Below are positions 25,846 through 35,600 of a stretch of DNA of 64,000 nt, in pieces. The position numbers were made by a program, and so were the translations under genes. Source of the stretch: Echinicola arenosa (lineage in GTDB: Bacteria; Bacteroidota; Bacteroidia; Cytophagales; Cyclobacteriaceae); contig NZ_JACYTQ010000006.1 in assembly GCF_014841125.1 (NCBI RefSeq), positions 62,001-126,000 on the forward strand. Reading direction: 5' to 3'. Within the stretch, counting starts at the first letter, position 1, and the number at the start of each line of letters is the position of its first letter. The notes beneath the pieces were generated by a model. The model was not told the origin of the DNA, did no database searches, and was given only the letters and a program-made list of their open reading frames with translations.

Positions 25846-28113
25846 TTAGGACTCCACAATCCGAAGCTTAGCAAAGCTAAGTAATAAAGTCTTATCTCCA
25901 AAATTGTCAAAGCCAATGGTGGCTTTTTTGTTGATTCCTTCTATCTCAACCTTCAGAACTTTTCCATACCCGAACTTTGGATGTTCCACTTTCATGCCTT
26001 CCATCAGGTTGTTGGTATTGGATGGTTTAAAGTCAGGGCTTGGCGTATGAACTTTTGCGGTAGTGTTGGCTCTCATTGAAGGTCTTTTTAATCCAATAAA
26101 ACCTGATTTTCCTTCACTGCCATTGGTGTTTTGCTGGCCAAAAGAGCTACTTCCCAGCTGCCTTCCTTTACGTTTGGTGACCTTGATACAATTAGGGTCC
26201 ACTTCTTCTAGGAACCTACTTGGTTCACAGTTTAAAAGCCTTCCAAATCGATAACGCGTGATGGCATAACTAAGGTATAGTTTTTCCATGGCCCTCGTAG
26301 TAGCGACATAGAAAAGTCTTCTTTCTTCTTCCAAGTCCTCTCGACTTTGCATCATCATTTGAGATGGGAAAAGGTCTTCTTCAAGTCCAACGACAAAAAC
26401 CTGTCTAAACTCCAAGCCTTTGGAAGAGTGGATAGTCATCAGCGTGACTGCATCTACCTCGTCCTTATCACGGTCATTGTCAGTGAGCAAAGCAATTTCT
26501 TGGAGGAAAGCCCCTAAGCTTTTGTCTTCATTTTCTGGATTGTCCACATACTCTTTGATGGCATTGAGCAATTCCTGAACGTTTTCATACCGGTTGAGCC
26601 CTTCAATGGTTTTGTCTTCATATAGCTCTCTCAGCAGACCAGATTGCTTCGCAATGGCAGATGCTGCTTCGTAAGCATCCTTTCTTTCGGTTTCCATTTT
26701 GAAGCTTTTGATCAATGTGGAAAAATCAGCCACAGCATTGGCTGCTCTGCCGCTAAGGAAACTGCCTGCATTATTGATGACCTTCCAAAGTGGAATGTCG
26801 TGTTCGTAGGCGGAAACCATCATTTTTTCTACACTGCTCGCTCCAATCCCTCTTTTAGGGTAGTTAATGATTCTTTTGAAAGCTTCCTCGTCATCCTGAT
26901 TGACCACATAGCGCATGTAGGCCATCAAGTCTTTGATTTCCTTTCTTTGGTAAAATGAAAGACCACCTACAATTTTGTAAGTGATGTTCATCTTTCTTAA
27001 GGCTTCTTCTATTGCTCTGGACTGTGAATTTGTTCTGTAAAGGATGGCAAAATCACTGTTTTCAAGCTTTTTATTATTTTTTTCTTCAAAAATGGTGGAT
27101 GCTACCATTCGCCCTTCTTCATTGTCTGAAGCAGCCTTGATCAATTCTATGAGGTCCCCATTATCATTTTGAGTCCAAACGTTCTTTTTAAGCTGAGCTT
27201 TGTTCTTAGCGATGATGGAGTTGGCTGCCTCGACTATATTTTTTGTGGACCTGTAGTTTTGCTCTAGCTTGACCACTTCCAAGTCAGGGTAGTCCTTTTC
27301 AAAATTCAAAATATTTTGAATATCCGCGCCACGGAAAGCATAGATACTTTGTGCATCATCTCCCACCACACATATATTTTGATGGACTGCTGCCAGTTTT
27401 TTGGTAATGAGGTATTGGGAAAGGTTGGTATCCTGAAACTCGTCCACCAGCACATACCGAAAACGCTGCTGGTATTTATTAAGCACATCAGGATGGTCCC
27501 GAAACAAAACGTTGGTGTTAAATAGCAAGTCATCAAAATCCATTGCAGATGACTTGAAGAGCCGTTTTTGATAGGCGCGATAAATCTCGCCCATTCGAGG
27601 CTTCATGGCGGCTTCATCATCTGCTTTTATGTAGGGGTCATTGATGTAGTTTTCCCAAGAAATTAGCCTGTTTTTTGCACCGGAAATTCTTGACCAGACG
27701 GTATTTGGTTTGTAAACCTTGTCGTCCAGTCGCATTTCCTTGACAATACTTTTGATCAACGATTTGCTGTCATCTGTATCATATATGGTGAAATTGGATG
27801 GAAAACCTAGCTTTTCTGACTCTACACGTAAGATTTTCGCAAAGATGGAGTGAAAAGTGCCCATCCAAGTATTTCTGGCCTCCAGGCCAATAAGCCTTTC
27901 AATACGATGCCTCATTTCACTGGCTGCTTTGTTGGTAAAGGTCAGTGATAATATTTGAAAAGGATCAATTCCTTTGGCGTGGATTAAATGTGCTATTCTA
28001 TAGGTGAGCACCCTTGTTTTACCAGATCCTGCACCGGCAATGATCATCAAGGGGCCTTCTGTGTGTTCAACTGCTTCTCTTTGTGGGGGATTTAAACCTT
28101 CTAAATAATCCAT
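25846..28113 (-). CDS. UvrD/PcrA-type superfamily 1 DNA helicase
   Basis: An ATP-dependent 3'-5' DNA helicase of 755 aa in the UvrD/PcrA/Rep group, acting in repair and replication-fork clearance. The Q motif LNPPQREAV is at residues 7-15, Walker A GAGSGKT at 27-33, then DEFQDTN (motif II), QNYRST (motif IV) and TIHSSKGLEF and VATTRA (motifs V-VI). The C-terminus (VEHPKFGYGKVLKVE) matches the Tudor-like domain of PcrA that contacts RNA polymerase. The start is the ATG at 28113, preceded by GGAGGAAGA. A longer reading from TTG at 28137 is unlikely, as a promoter -7 box overlaps it. Confidence 0.93.
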   Translation of the reverse strand: MDYLEGLNPPQREAVEHTEGPLMIIAGAGSGKTRVLTYRIAHLIHAKGIDPFQILSLTFTNKAASEMRHRIERLIGLEARNTWMGTFHSIFAKILRVESEKLGFPSNFTIYDTDDSKSLIKSIVKEMRLDDKVYKPNTVWSRISGAKNRLISWENYINDPYIKADDEAAMKPRMGEIYRAYQKRLFKSSAMDFDDLLFNTNVLFRDHPDVLNKYQQRFRYVLVDEFQDTNLSQYLITKKLAAVHQNICVVGDDAQSIYAFRGADIQNILNFEKDYPDLEVVKLEQNYRSTKNIVEAANSIIAKNKAQLKKNVWTQNDNGDLIELIKAASDNEEGRMVASTIFEEKNNKKLENSDFAILYRTNSQSRAIEEALRKMNITYKIVGGLSFYQRKEIKDLMAYMRYVVNQDDEEAFKRIINYPKRGIGASSVEKMMVSAYEHDIPLWKVINNAGSFLSGRAANAVADFSTLIKSFKMETERKDAYEAASAIAKQSGLLRELYEDKTIEGLNRYENVQELLNAIKEYVDNPENEDKSLGAFLQEIALLTDNDRDKDEVDAVTLMTIHSSKGLEFRQVFVVGLEEDLFPSQMMMQSREDLEEERRLFYVATTRAMEKLYLSYAITRYRFGRLLNCEPSRFLEEVDPNCIKVTKRKGRQLGSSSFGQQNTNGSEGKSGFIGLKRPSMRANTTAKVHTPSPDFKPSNTNNLMEGMKVEHPKFGYGKVLKVEIEGINKKATIGFDNFGDKTLLLSFAKLRIVES

Positions 28114-28134
28114 ACTTCTTCCTCCTGTAAACTT

Positions 28135-28142
28135 CAAAGTTA
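28135..28142 (-). promoter_or_regulatory. Candidate -7 box (TAACTTTG) for the helicase gene
   Basis: On the - strand bases 28142-28135 read TAACTTTG, matching the Bacteroidota -7 consensus TAnnTTTG, about 22 bases before the helicase ATG. No good -33 TTTG is seen at the usual distance. If used, transcription would start at about 28129, which excludes the TTG start at 28137. Confidence 0.4.
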
Positions 28143-28177
28143 ATGTTTATATATGGAAAAAAGGAAGTAAGTTCGGA

Positions 28178-29014
28178 TCACTTACTATTTTTCCATCTGT
28201 TATGTGACCAAAGATACAATGCAGGTTGCTCCCGGATGTTTTTTTCTGTCAATTCAATGTATTTTTCCGTGATACTATGTGGCCTACTATCGTGAGGTGG
28301 TTGAGCTATTTTTATACAATTTGATTCATAATAACCTCTCTTTACTTTTTTTGAAGAAATATAAATAATAGTTAGATCAAATTTTTTGGCTAGAATTTCA
28401 GCGCCTTCAAAAAAACCTGTTTTACGATTCATGAATTCAAATTGATTCCTCTGGTTCTCACGATTGGGACGTTGATCCGCAGCTAGTCCAATTACTCGGG
28501 GAGTATTTCGGTTTTTGATAAAGTTTCTTTGAAATTGACTTCTTTCCACTAGAGTGCCTCCAAATCTCCCTCTTATTTTTTTCATCAGCTTATCAAAGAA
28601 CGGGTTATTGATCTTTAGATAAACAGTTTCAAAGTTTAGTTTCAAAACTTTGACTCCTAAAGTGATTCCTTCCCAATTAAAAAAATGTGATGCTAGCGCA
28701 AGGGATAATTTGTTTTGATTTAGTTCATGGAAAAAGAGTTCTCCATTCATGATTTTAAAACGTTTTTTTACTTCCTCTTCTTTCATGGTCATTAACTTGA
28801 TGGTTTCAGCGAAAGAATCAGTGAGGTTCCTGTAAAATTCCCGCATGATTTTTTTTCGTTCATCAGGACTTTTTTCAGGGAAGGCAAATGATATGTTTTC
28901 CCAAACCACTTTTTTTCTATATCCGATGACATAATAGGCGAGGATATAAAAGGTGTCTGACAAGAGATATAAACTCCACAGCGGTAGGTAAGAAATTAAG
29001 CGGAATGCGAACAT
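28178..29014 (-). CDS. Lysophospholipid/lipid A acyltransferase (LpxL/HtrB family)
   Basis: A membrane-associated acyltransferase of the lipid A secondary acyltransferase family, adding a fatty acyl chain to the lipid A precursor at the inner membrane. A hydrophobic N-terminal helix (about residues 8-30) anchors it. The catalytic dyad motif H-x4-E is present as H110-FFNW-E115. Other family stretches are GLAADQRPNRE, where the family has a conserved D-Q, and LYLWSHNRWK at the end (WxHRRW type). Length of 278 aa is slightly shorter than E. coli LpxL. Which acyl position it modifies cannot be told. Confidence 0.88.
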   Translation of the reverse strand: MFAFRLISYLPLWSLYLLSDTFYILAYYVIGYRKKVVWENISFAFPEKSPDERKKIMREFYRNLTDSFAETIKLMTMKEEEVKKRFKIMNGELFFHELNQNKLSLALASHFFNWEGITLGVKVLKLNFETVYLKINNPFFDKLMKKIRGRFGGTLVERSQFQRNFIKNRNTPRVIGLAADQRPNRENQRNQFEFMNRKTGFFEGAEILAKKFDLTIIYISSKKVKRGYYESNCIKIAQPPHDSRPHSITEKYIELTEKNIREQPALYLWSHNRWKNSK

Positions 29015-29149
29015 TAATTATTGTGTTACGTTAAACTCGACCTATTGAAAGGGGAATCGCGAGCTTTTTGGAATCCAAAATAAATGAAATCAAGTGAATT
29101 CTTTCAAAAAATTAGTGATAAATTAAGTCAATGATTATTTTTGAAACTT

Positions 29150-29740
29150 ATGTCTGAGGTACAAAAGAAAAAATATTCCGATAAAGAGAAGAATAATATA
29201 TTCGACAATGAGTTTATGCCTCACATAGACTCGATGTATAACTTTGCCTTCAGGCTTACTTTTGATGAAGACGATGCGAAGGATTTGGTTCAGGATACTT
29301 ATCTGAAGGCATATCGTTTTATCAATAGTTTTGAGCAGGGCACTAATGCCAAGGCTTGGTTGTTCCGCATTTTGAAGAACAGCTTTATCAACGAGTATCG
29401 AAAGAAAAGTAAGCAGCCTTCTAAGGTTGATTACCAAGAGGTTGAAACTTATTATAACTCAGATAGTGTTGATTATAATATCACTTCTGATTTAAGAGTG
29501 GATACTGTTAAGGATATGCTTGGAGATGAAATTTCCAATGCATTGAACAGTCTGGCAGTAGATTTCAGGACTGTGATCATATTGTGTGACCTTGAGGGAT
29601 TTACTTACGAAGAAATGGCTAAGATATTGGATATCCCGATTGGTACTGTAAGGTCAAGATTACATAGGGCAAGGAACTTATTGAAGGAGAAATTACATTC
29701 TTATGCAAAGGATATGGGGTATAATGCTGATGAAGAGTGA
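29150..29740 (+). CDS. ECF-type RNA polymerase sigma factor
   Basis: A 196-residue sigma-70 family factor of the extracytoplasmic function group. Region 2 is at about residues 20-90 (DAKDLVQDTYLKAYRF, AWLFRILKNSF), and region 4 at about 130-185 ends in the helix-turn-helix LDIPIGTVRSRLHRAR. Nothing between them resembles region 3. The next gene (29 bases downstream) encodes a small Cys-rich protein likely to be its anti-sigma partner. Start is the ATG at 29150; the in-frame TTG at 29141 is ignored. The regulon and signal are unknown. Confidence 0.92.
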   Translation: MSEVQKKKYSDKEKNNIFDNEFMPHIDSMYNFAFRLTFDEDDAKDLVQDTYLKAYRFINSFEQGTNAKAWLFRILKNSFINEYRKKSKQPSKVDYQEVETYYNSDSVDYNITSDLRVDTVKDMLGDEISNALNSLAVDFRTVIILCDLEGFTYEEMAKILDIPIGTVRSRLHRARNLLKEKLHSYAKDMGYNADEE

Positions 29741-29769
29741 ATTAAGTTTGAGAGCGAAAAATAAATAAC

Positions 29770-30042
29770 ATGGACAAAAACATAGAATCATCCGGAGAAA
29801 GGAAACTAAAGTGTGGTGATGTGAGCAAATGCTTCCAACTTTTAGAGAGTATTCTAGATGGGGAAGACAAGGACGCGTCAAAGGATGTCCTCAAGGAAAA
29901 ACTGTCCAAGTGCCAACCATGCTTTGAGCACTTTCATTTGGAGCAAGCAATAAGAGAAGTGCTCAAAAACAAGTGTACCAAACAACAAGTCCCAAGTGAA
30001 TTGGCCAAAAGTATCAGGCAGAAAATAGAGGATGTAAAATAA
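29770..30042 (+). CDS. Small Cys-rich putative anti-sigma factor
   Basis: A 90-residue soluble protein with five cysteines (C15, C21, C48, C51, C69) and the CxxC pair KCQPCFEHFH at residues 47-56, close to the H/C-x-x-C zinc-binding centre of redox-sensing anti-sigma factors (ZAS, RsrA/mycothiol-system type). The stretch LLESILDGED is also typical of that group. It follows the ECF sigma gene directly, and gmk begins 12 bases after it. Binding to that sigma factor and thiol control are inferred from the family and order. Confidence 0.75.
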   Translation: MDKNIESSGERKLKCGDVSKCFQLLESILDGEDKDASKDVLKEKLSKCQPCFEHFHLEQAIREVLKNKCTKQQVPSELAKSIRQKIEDVK

Positions 30043-30054
30043 GTAATCACCACC

Positions 30055-30636
30055 ATGTCATTTGGAAAAGCTTTTATCTTTTCGGCTCCATCGGGTTCCG
30101 GAAAAACCACTATTGTAAAACATCTTCTATCCAATCGCTCGGATCTTGGCTTTTCAATATCAGCCTGCACAAGAGATAAGCGAGGTAGGCACGAAGTTCA
30201 CGGTAAGGACTATTATTTTTTAAGCCCAGATGAATTCAAGAAGAAAATTGATGAAGATGCCTTTATAGAATGGGAAGAGGTTTATGAAGGTAATTTTTAT
30301 GGTACCCTCAAAGAAGAAATCCAGCGAATTTGGGATAGCGGTAAGCATGTAGTCTTTGATGTTGATGTTAAAGGAGGGCTTAATTTAAAAAAGTATTTCG
30401 GGGACCGTGCTTTAGCTGTGTTTGTGAAAGTTCCTTCATTGGACACCTTATCAGAACGCTTAAAAGATAGAGGTACAGAATCTGAAGAAAGCCTTTCCAG
30501 GAGAATTTATAAAGCTAAATTTGAAATGTCATTTGAAGAGAAGTTTGATGTGACACTGGTCAATGATGATATGAAAAAGTCCTTTGAAAAGGCAGAGCAG
30601 TTAGTCAATGACTTCATTGAGCATAAAGGAAATTGA
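30055..30636 (+). CDS. gmk: Guanylate kinase
   Basis: Gmk phosphorylates GMP to GDP with ATP in the cytosol. The P-loop APSGSGKTT is at residues 11-19, the GMP-binding segment [20 protein letters not shown] follows, and the lid region has [16 protein letters not shown]. Length of 193 aa is normal. It sits in a run with the sigma/anti-sigma pair and nadD, whose start overlaps its stop, so the group may be one operon. The reason for placing a stress-type regulator here is not evident. Confidence 0.96.
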   Translation: MSFGKAFIFSAPSGSGKTTIVKHLLSNRSDLGFSISACTRDKRGRHEVHGKDYYFLSPDEFKKKIDEDAFIEWEEVYEGNFYGTLKEEIQRIWDSGKHVVFDVDVKGGLNLKKYFGDRALAVFVKVPSLDTLSERLKDRGTESEESLSRRIYKAKFEMSFEEKFDVTLVNDDMKKSFEKAEQLVNDFIEHKGN

Positions 30637-31199
30637 AAGTAGGTTTATTTTTCGGTTCGTTTAATCCCATTCATATTGGGCACCTGATTATCGCCAATGT
30701 CATGCAGGACAGTACTGATCTTGATGAAGTTTGGTTCATTGTTTCTCCCCAAAATCCTTTTAAGCAACGCAAGGCCCTATTACATGAGTTTGACCGTTTG
30801 AGGATGGTCGAATTGGCCATAGAAGGAAACTATCATTTTCGGGCAATGGATGTGGAGTTCCACATGCCTAAACCAAGCTACACGGTTGACACATTAGCCT
30901 ATCTTAAAGACAAGTATCCACAACATGACTTTAAGTTGATTATTGGAGGAGATAATCTGACCCACTTTCATAAATGGAAAAATAGTGATCAGATATTGGA
31001 ACAATATGGGTTGTATGTTTATCCGAGGCCAGGGGAATCTGTGGATTACGATCATCCAAATGTCAAGCATGTAGAAGCGCCATTGATTGATATTTCGGCT
31101 ACATTTATCAGAAAATCAATAGAAGAAGGGAAATCTGTAACCTATTTACTTCCTCCCTTAGTGGAAGATTATATTAAAGGAAAAAAGTTTTTTGTTTAA
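30633..31199 (+). CDS. nadD: Nicotinate-nucleotide adenylyltransferase
   Basis: NadD adenylates nicotinate mononucleotide, the penultimate step of NAD synthesis. The nucleotidyltransferase motif [10 protein letters not shown] (HIGH at residues 14-17) opens the protein and ISATFIR near the C-terminus is the second substrate motif. Length is 188 aa. The start must be the TTG at 30633: the glycine-rich strand begins at once after it, and an in-frame stop lies nine bases upstream. The TTG overlaps the gmk stop (TTGA), so translation is probably coupled to gmk. Confidence 0.94.
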   Translation: MKVGLFFGSFNPIHIGHLIIANVMQDSTDLDEVWFIVSPQNPFKQRKALLHEFDRLRMVELAIEGNYHFRAMDVEFHMPKPSYTVDTLAYLKDKYPQHDFKLIIGGDNLTHFHKWKNSDQILEQYGLYVYPRPGESVDYDHPNVKHVEAPLIDISATFIRKSIEEGKSVTYLLPPLVEDYIKGKKFFV

Positions 31200-31232
31200 A
31201 AAAGTAAAAAGCCCGGTGCAATCCCGAGCTTC
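31199..31232. terminator. Hairpin terminator between nadD and the haloperoxidase-like gene
   Basis: AAGCCCGG (31209-31216) pairs with CCGAGCTT (31224-31231) with one C-A mismatch. Read on the - strand the stem is followed by TTTTT and then TTTTTT, so it works best as terminator for the haloperoxidase-like gene and more weakly for nadD. Confidence 0.65.
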
Positions 31233-31286
31233 TTCACTAAATTTAAACTTTCTTAAACCGTCCAACTTTTTGGGGGACATCATAAT

Positions 31287-32606
31287 TCAGGCTTTTTTAT
31301 TTAGTTTATTAAGAATCCAATGTCCAACTTCCCTTCCTTGAGTTTGTCCCCTTGTAATGGCATCCATAAAATGTATCCCTCCGTACAAACGGCTTATGGC
31401 TGCTTCATTGGCTGCTTGGGTAAATGAAGAATAGCTTCTTGCCTTTAGGCCATACCTCTCCTCAACCGTGTCATAATAAGGGAATTCCTCTCCGAAATAA
31501 TGGGTGAGCACCACAGAGGCAGCAGTTGATACTGTGCTGTGGCCGCTTAGATATTCAGGGAAAGGAGGTGTTTGTAAGAAAGGAGTCCAAGTAGGGTCAA
31601 TGTATTTTCTGATGGCTGTTTCCGGACGAATACGGTTGCTACGGTATTTTTCATCCCAACAAGCTATAAAACCATCCATTAAGGTAACTGCCACCATGGT
31701 ATGAATTTCCAAGGCTTCTGAAAAAGAGAGTTTCGCTTTGTTGCAAGCTATGTTGGTAATTCCCATCCAGTGGGCACCTGGAGATATCTTTTTCATCCCA
31801 ACCATTAAATGGCCATTGTCTTGAAGAGCAAAAGGATTACAGTCCCAAAAGGCGGCGATTTCGCTGTTTTCGCCAGAGAGGTCTACATCATAAACTTCCT
31901 TGGTGATTTTGTAAAATTCTGAATCTTTATTTTCTGAAAAAGCTACAGGAGGTTCTGGCTTAAATTGGGCTGCGGAATCAAGAAAAAATGGTCGAACGGT
32001 GTCAAAGTAAGGCTCTACGGGGGCAAAATAGCCTGGAGGGGTAGGGTACCAGCTTCCCGGGATTTCAAGGGGCGTGTAGCGAGGGTAATTGCTAATGAGA
32101 TTATATCCATCAGCTTTAGCATACTGAAGAATTTCCTTACTGATGTCTTGGGCATAAGCCAAGGATTGTTCAATGTTTTCCTCACTGAAGCCCATTCTTC
32201 TACAGCTGTCTAAAATACTTTCTTCAAAACTTTGTAGCTCCGTGCCAGATGGTTGGATCTTTTTGGCTGTTTCCAACATGCCAAGAATAGCACTCAGCTG
32301 ATAAGATTGTTCAGGATATCCTTCAGGTTTCTTTATATCTGGATACTGATTGAGAACACCATGCAAATCCTCTAGCGTGCTGTCGTTTTGAGAGGCAATT
32401 TCATACCCGGTCAGGCAAGCATAGGAAAAGAATCTTGCGGCCAGGGGCGGGTTGGTGACATCATGAATCATCAATTCCGTCATTTGGATCGTGATTTCAC
32501 CGATATAACTTGAAGGAATATCGGGAAGGTCTTTGGTTTTATCCTGACAGCTTAATGCAAAAGCTGTCAAAATAAGGATACTGAATAATTTTACTGGGTA
32601 CTTCAT
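31287..32606 (-). CDS. Vanadium-dependent haloperoxidase/PAP2-family lipoprotein
   Basis: A 439-residue lipoprotein (signal peptide with lipobox ending at C20) whose C-terminal half has the shared active site of vanadium haloperoxidases and PAP2 acid phosphatases. K320-x6-R327-P328, S354-G355-H356 and R406-x5-H412 can bind vanadate or phosphate. The long N-terminal half and wide spacing resemble haloperoxidases rather than small PAP2 phosphatases, but sequence alone does not settle halogenation versus phosphatase activity. It lies 23 bases after the VCBS lipoprotein gene on the same strand, so the two are probably co-transcribed next to the SusCD pair. Confidence 0.87.
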   Translation of the reverse strand: MKYPVKLFSILILTAFALSCQDKTKDLPDIPSSYIGEITIQMTELMIHDVTNPPLAARFFSYACLTGYEIASQNDSTLEDLHGVLNQYPDIKKPEGYPEQSYQLSAILGMLETAKKIQPSGTELQSFEESILDSCRRMGFSEENIEQSLAYAQDISKEILQYAKADGYNLISNYPRYTPLEIPGSWYPTPPGYFAPVEPYFDTVRPFFLDSAAQFKPEPPVAFSENKDSEFYKITKEVYDVDLSGENSEIAAFWDCNPFALQDNGHLMVGMKKISPGAHWMGITNIACNKAKLSFSEALEIHTMVAVTLMDGFIACWDEKYRSNRIRPETAIRKYIDPTWTPFLQTPPFPEYLSGHSTVSTAASVVLTHYFGEEFPYYDTVEERYGLKARSYSSFTQAANEAAISRLYGGIHFMDAITRGQTQGREVGHWILNKLNKKA

Positions 32607-32629
32607 TATAATGTTAGGTATTTATTGAA

Positions 32630-35600
32630 TTAAATATTTGTCGATCTGCGATAGGCCACAATGCCTTTTTGGTTAATGCCGAAGAGCCATTTGTCATTGA
32701 TTTGGAGAATGCTTCGGACATCTCCTTTCAGTTCAAAACCTGATTTTTGTTGAGGAATATAGTGGAAGCCTCCTTGCCCGTTCCCCTCCAAGAGAATGCC
32801 GTAGTTGGCATCATATTTCCCAAACCTTAAGCGTGCCTTTTCAATGTTGCCGCAAAGGATCAAGTCTTTGATACCATCTCCATTGTAGTCTGTACTAGAA
32901 ATGGCCAAAACAGGTGAGGATTGAGCTTGGATGGGGAGATCGGCCTCCTTGAACTTCCCCGAATTATTACTTAAAAATACAGCAGTCTTGAGATAGTTGG
33001 CAGAAAGAGTTGTTGCTCCTTCCAGCTCATCCTCTGTAAAAATGTCGTTGATTTTGGCATCTGCATAACCTTTATAGCTGTTGAATTTGGTTCTCATTTT
33101 AGCAATCTGATCCAAAAGTTCATCGCGCGTTACATAAGGGTAATTTTCGCCTTGGATATAGCAGCAAAGAATAGGATCAATAGAGCCATTACCATCAAAA
33201 TCTTTGAAAATTATTTCTGTAGGCTCATTTGGGCTGGCATGTATTTGGGTGTTGGTACCTTGATTTCCTATTACCAAGTCCATTTTTCCGTCGCCATTGA
33301 GATCATCTACCAACAGTTTGTTCCACCACCCTGAATAGTTTTTGTCAAAATATTTAGAGGTGCTTTCTTGCAATTGTTGGTTGGTCAATGAAAAAACATG
33401 GACAGGCATCCATTCTCCTACGATAACAAGTTCCAGTTGACCATCATTTTCCAGGTCTGTCCATTCTGCATCAGTGACAAGTCCAATATTTTTTAGACCG
33501 GGTGAGTATGCGGATGTTTGATCCGAGAATTTGCCCTTTCCGTCATTGATTAAAATAGTACTTTCTGGCATAGCGGGATAAGCTCCTGGAATTACTCTTC
33601 CTCCTACAAAAAGGTCAGCAGCCCCATCGTTATTGATGTCCGCACTGGTGACACAGGAAGAACTGATAAGCATTTGTGGCAAGGATTCTGGCGACTTTTT
33701 CAAGTTACCTTTGCCGTCATTAATGTAGATTCTGTCTTGAAGTTTCTTGTCTTGAGGCATAAAGTTGGCATAGCCACCACTACATACATACAAGTCCAAA
33801 TGGCCATCTCCGTTAACATCTATGAACGTGGCGTCGGTATCTTCGCTATCCTTGTCTTCGAGAAATTCATTAGTAATTTTTGTGTCAAAACCACCATTTT
33901 TGTTTTGCAGAAACAAAGTACCTGCATCTCCAAGCCCTCCGCCAACAAAAATATCCTCTAAGCCATCTCCATTAACATCTCCATTGACCATAATTGGGCT
34001 GTTGAATGAAAGAGGGTTGACCATTAAAGGTTGCCGCTTAAAGTCATTGATCTTATTTGTTGATGTTTTTGAGCTGATTGGTGAAGTGGTGTGCACAAAA
34101 TAGCTTTGACTTGGTTGTTTGTTTAACTCTTTCTCTGATGCATCAGCTGCTGAAATGGTCAATGTTTGGTTTGTTTGTACATTTCTTAGCACTTGTACTT
34201 TTCCTGATAGCCATTCCACTTGTATTGAATCAAGTACATCTGCTTTTCCCAAACCAAAATGAAGAACAGGTGATATGCTGGATTGATAGCCCCTTGTCGG
34301 CATTTGCTCCTGAAAATATACTTGATCACCATTATAAAGAGTGATCTTTGTTCCTAAACCAAATTTATTTTGTTTTTCTCCTAGCAGCTTGACTTTTAGA
34401 TAATTGTTGCTGAGTTGTTTATTGCTTTGGTTTTCAAATACAAATGCTTCTAGGTTAATGTTATTGACAACCAGGTCAAGGTCCCCGTCATTGTCCAAAT
34501 CGGCATAGGCAGCGCCATTACTAGTAGAAGCATAATTTAGCCCCCAGTCTTCGCTTATTTTTTCGAAGGTTAAGTCTCCATTATTCTTGAACATATAATT
34601 GTACAGACTGGAAGAAGGAATTTGTTTGACCAAATCCAAAACATTTTGTCTTCTGATATTGCCATCATTGTTCTGAACATAGTCTCCCATAAATTTCAGG
34701 AAGTCCATGTTAGTATAATCCTTGAGGTAACCATTGGTGATATAAAGGTCTTTCCATCCATCATTATCGAAATCGGCAAATTGAGCAGACCAACTCCAGT
34801 CGGTGTTGGATATGCCAGAGAGTTGCCCGATTTCGCTAAAGGTCTCATTTCCATTATTTACCTGTAGCATATTCCTCATGTACTGGTAATGAAAGCCAAC
34901 ATTGACCTTGAAATCAAATTTTTCATAATTATCGGGAGCCATTAAAAGTTTCTGACGTTTATTGTCTTCAGGAAGCATATCCAAAGTATAAAGGTCGAGC
35001 AATCCATCATTGTTGATATCGGCAATGTCATTACCCATTGAAAAGTGGGAAGTGTGTCCTAAACTTTTGCCTATCTGATCTGAGAAGGTGCCATCTTGGT
35101 TGTTGATGTAGAGGTAGTCAGGGGCAGTATAGTCATTGCAAATGTAAAGGTCTGTCCAGCCATCTCCATTGATGTCAGCGGCGCCTATTCCAAGGCCATA
35201 AGATAGGGCAGAGTTTTGAATGCCAGCTTCTTGGGTGATTTCTGTGAATTTGCCATTGTCATTCCTAAAGAATTGTGACCCGGCTGGATCTTGGGTCTTC
35301 ATGATTTCTGCAGTACTGGCTTCGTCAAGAACAGGAAGGGACTTGTGGTTATGATTTAGAAGAAAAAGGTCTAGATCGCCATCATTATCAAAGTCAAAAA
35401 AAGCTCCTTGTGTGCTGGTAGAACTGCTGGCAATATTGAATTTTTCTGCTTGCTCACTAAATTGAGGGATGCCCGCTTCGTTGTTGCCTTCATTAATAAA
35501 TAGCTGATTTTTTCGTTTTTCTGGCCTTAAGTTCCCAGAGTAACAAACGTAAATATCCAAAAGTCCATCCCCATTTACGTCGGCCATGTTCACTCCTGTT

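Noticed and set aside
29136-29143. TATTTTTG box just before the ECF sigma gene
   Set aside because: It matches TAnnTTTG but is only seven bases from the ATG and has no -33 box, so it would give a leaderless message; judged a chance match.
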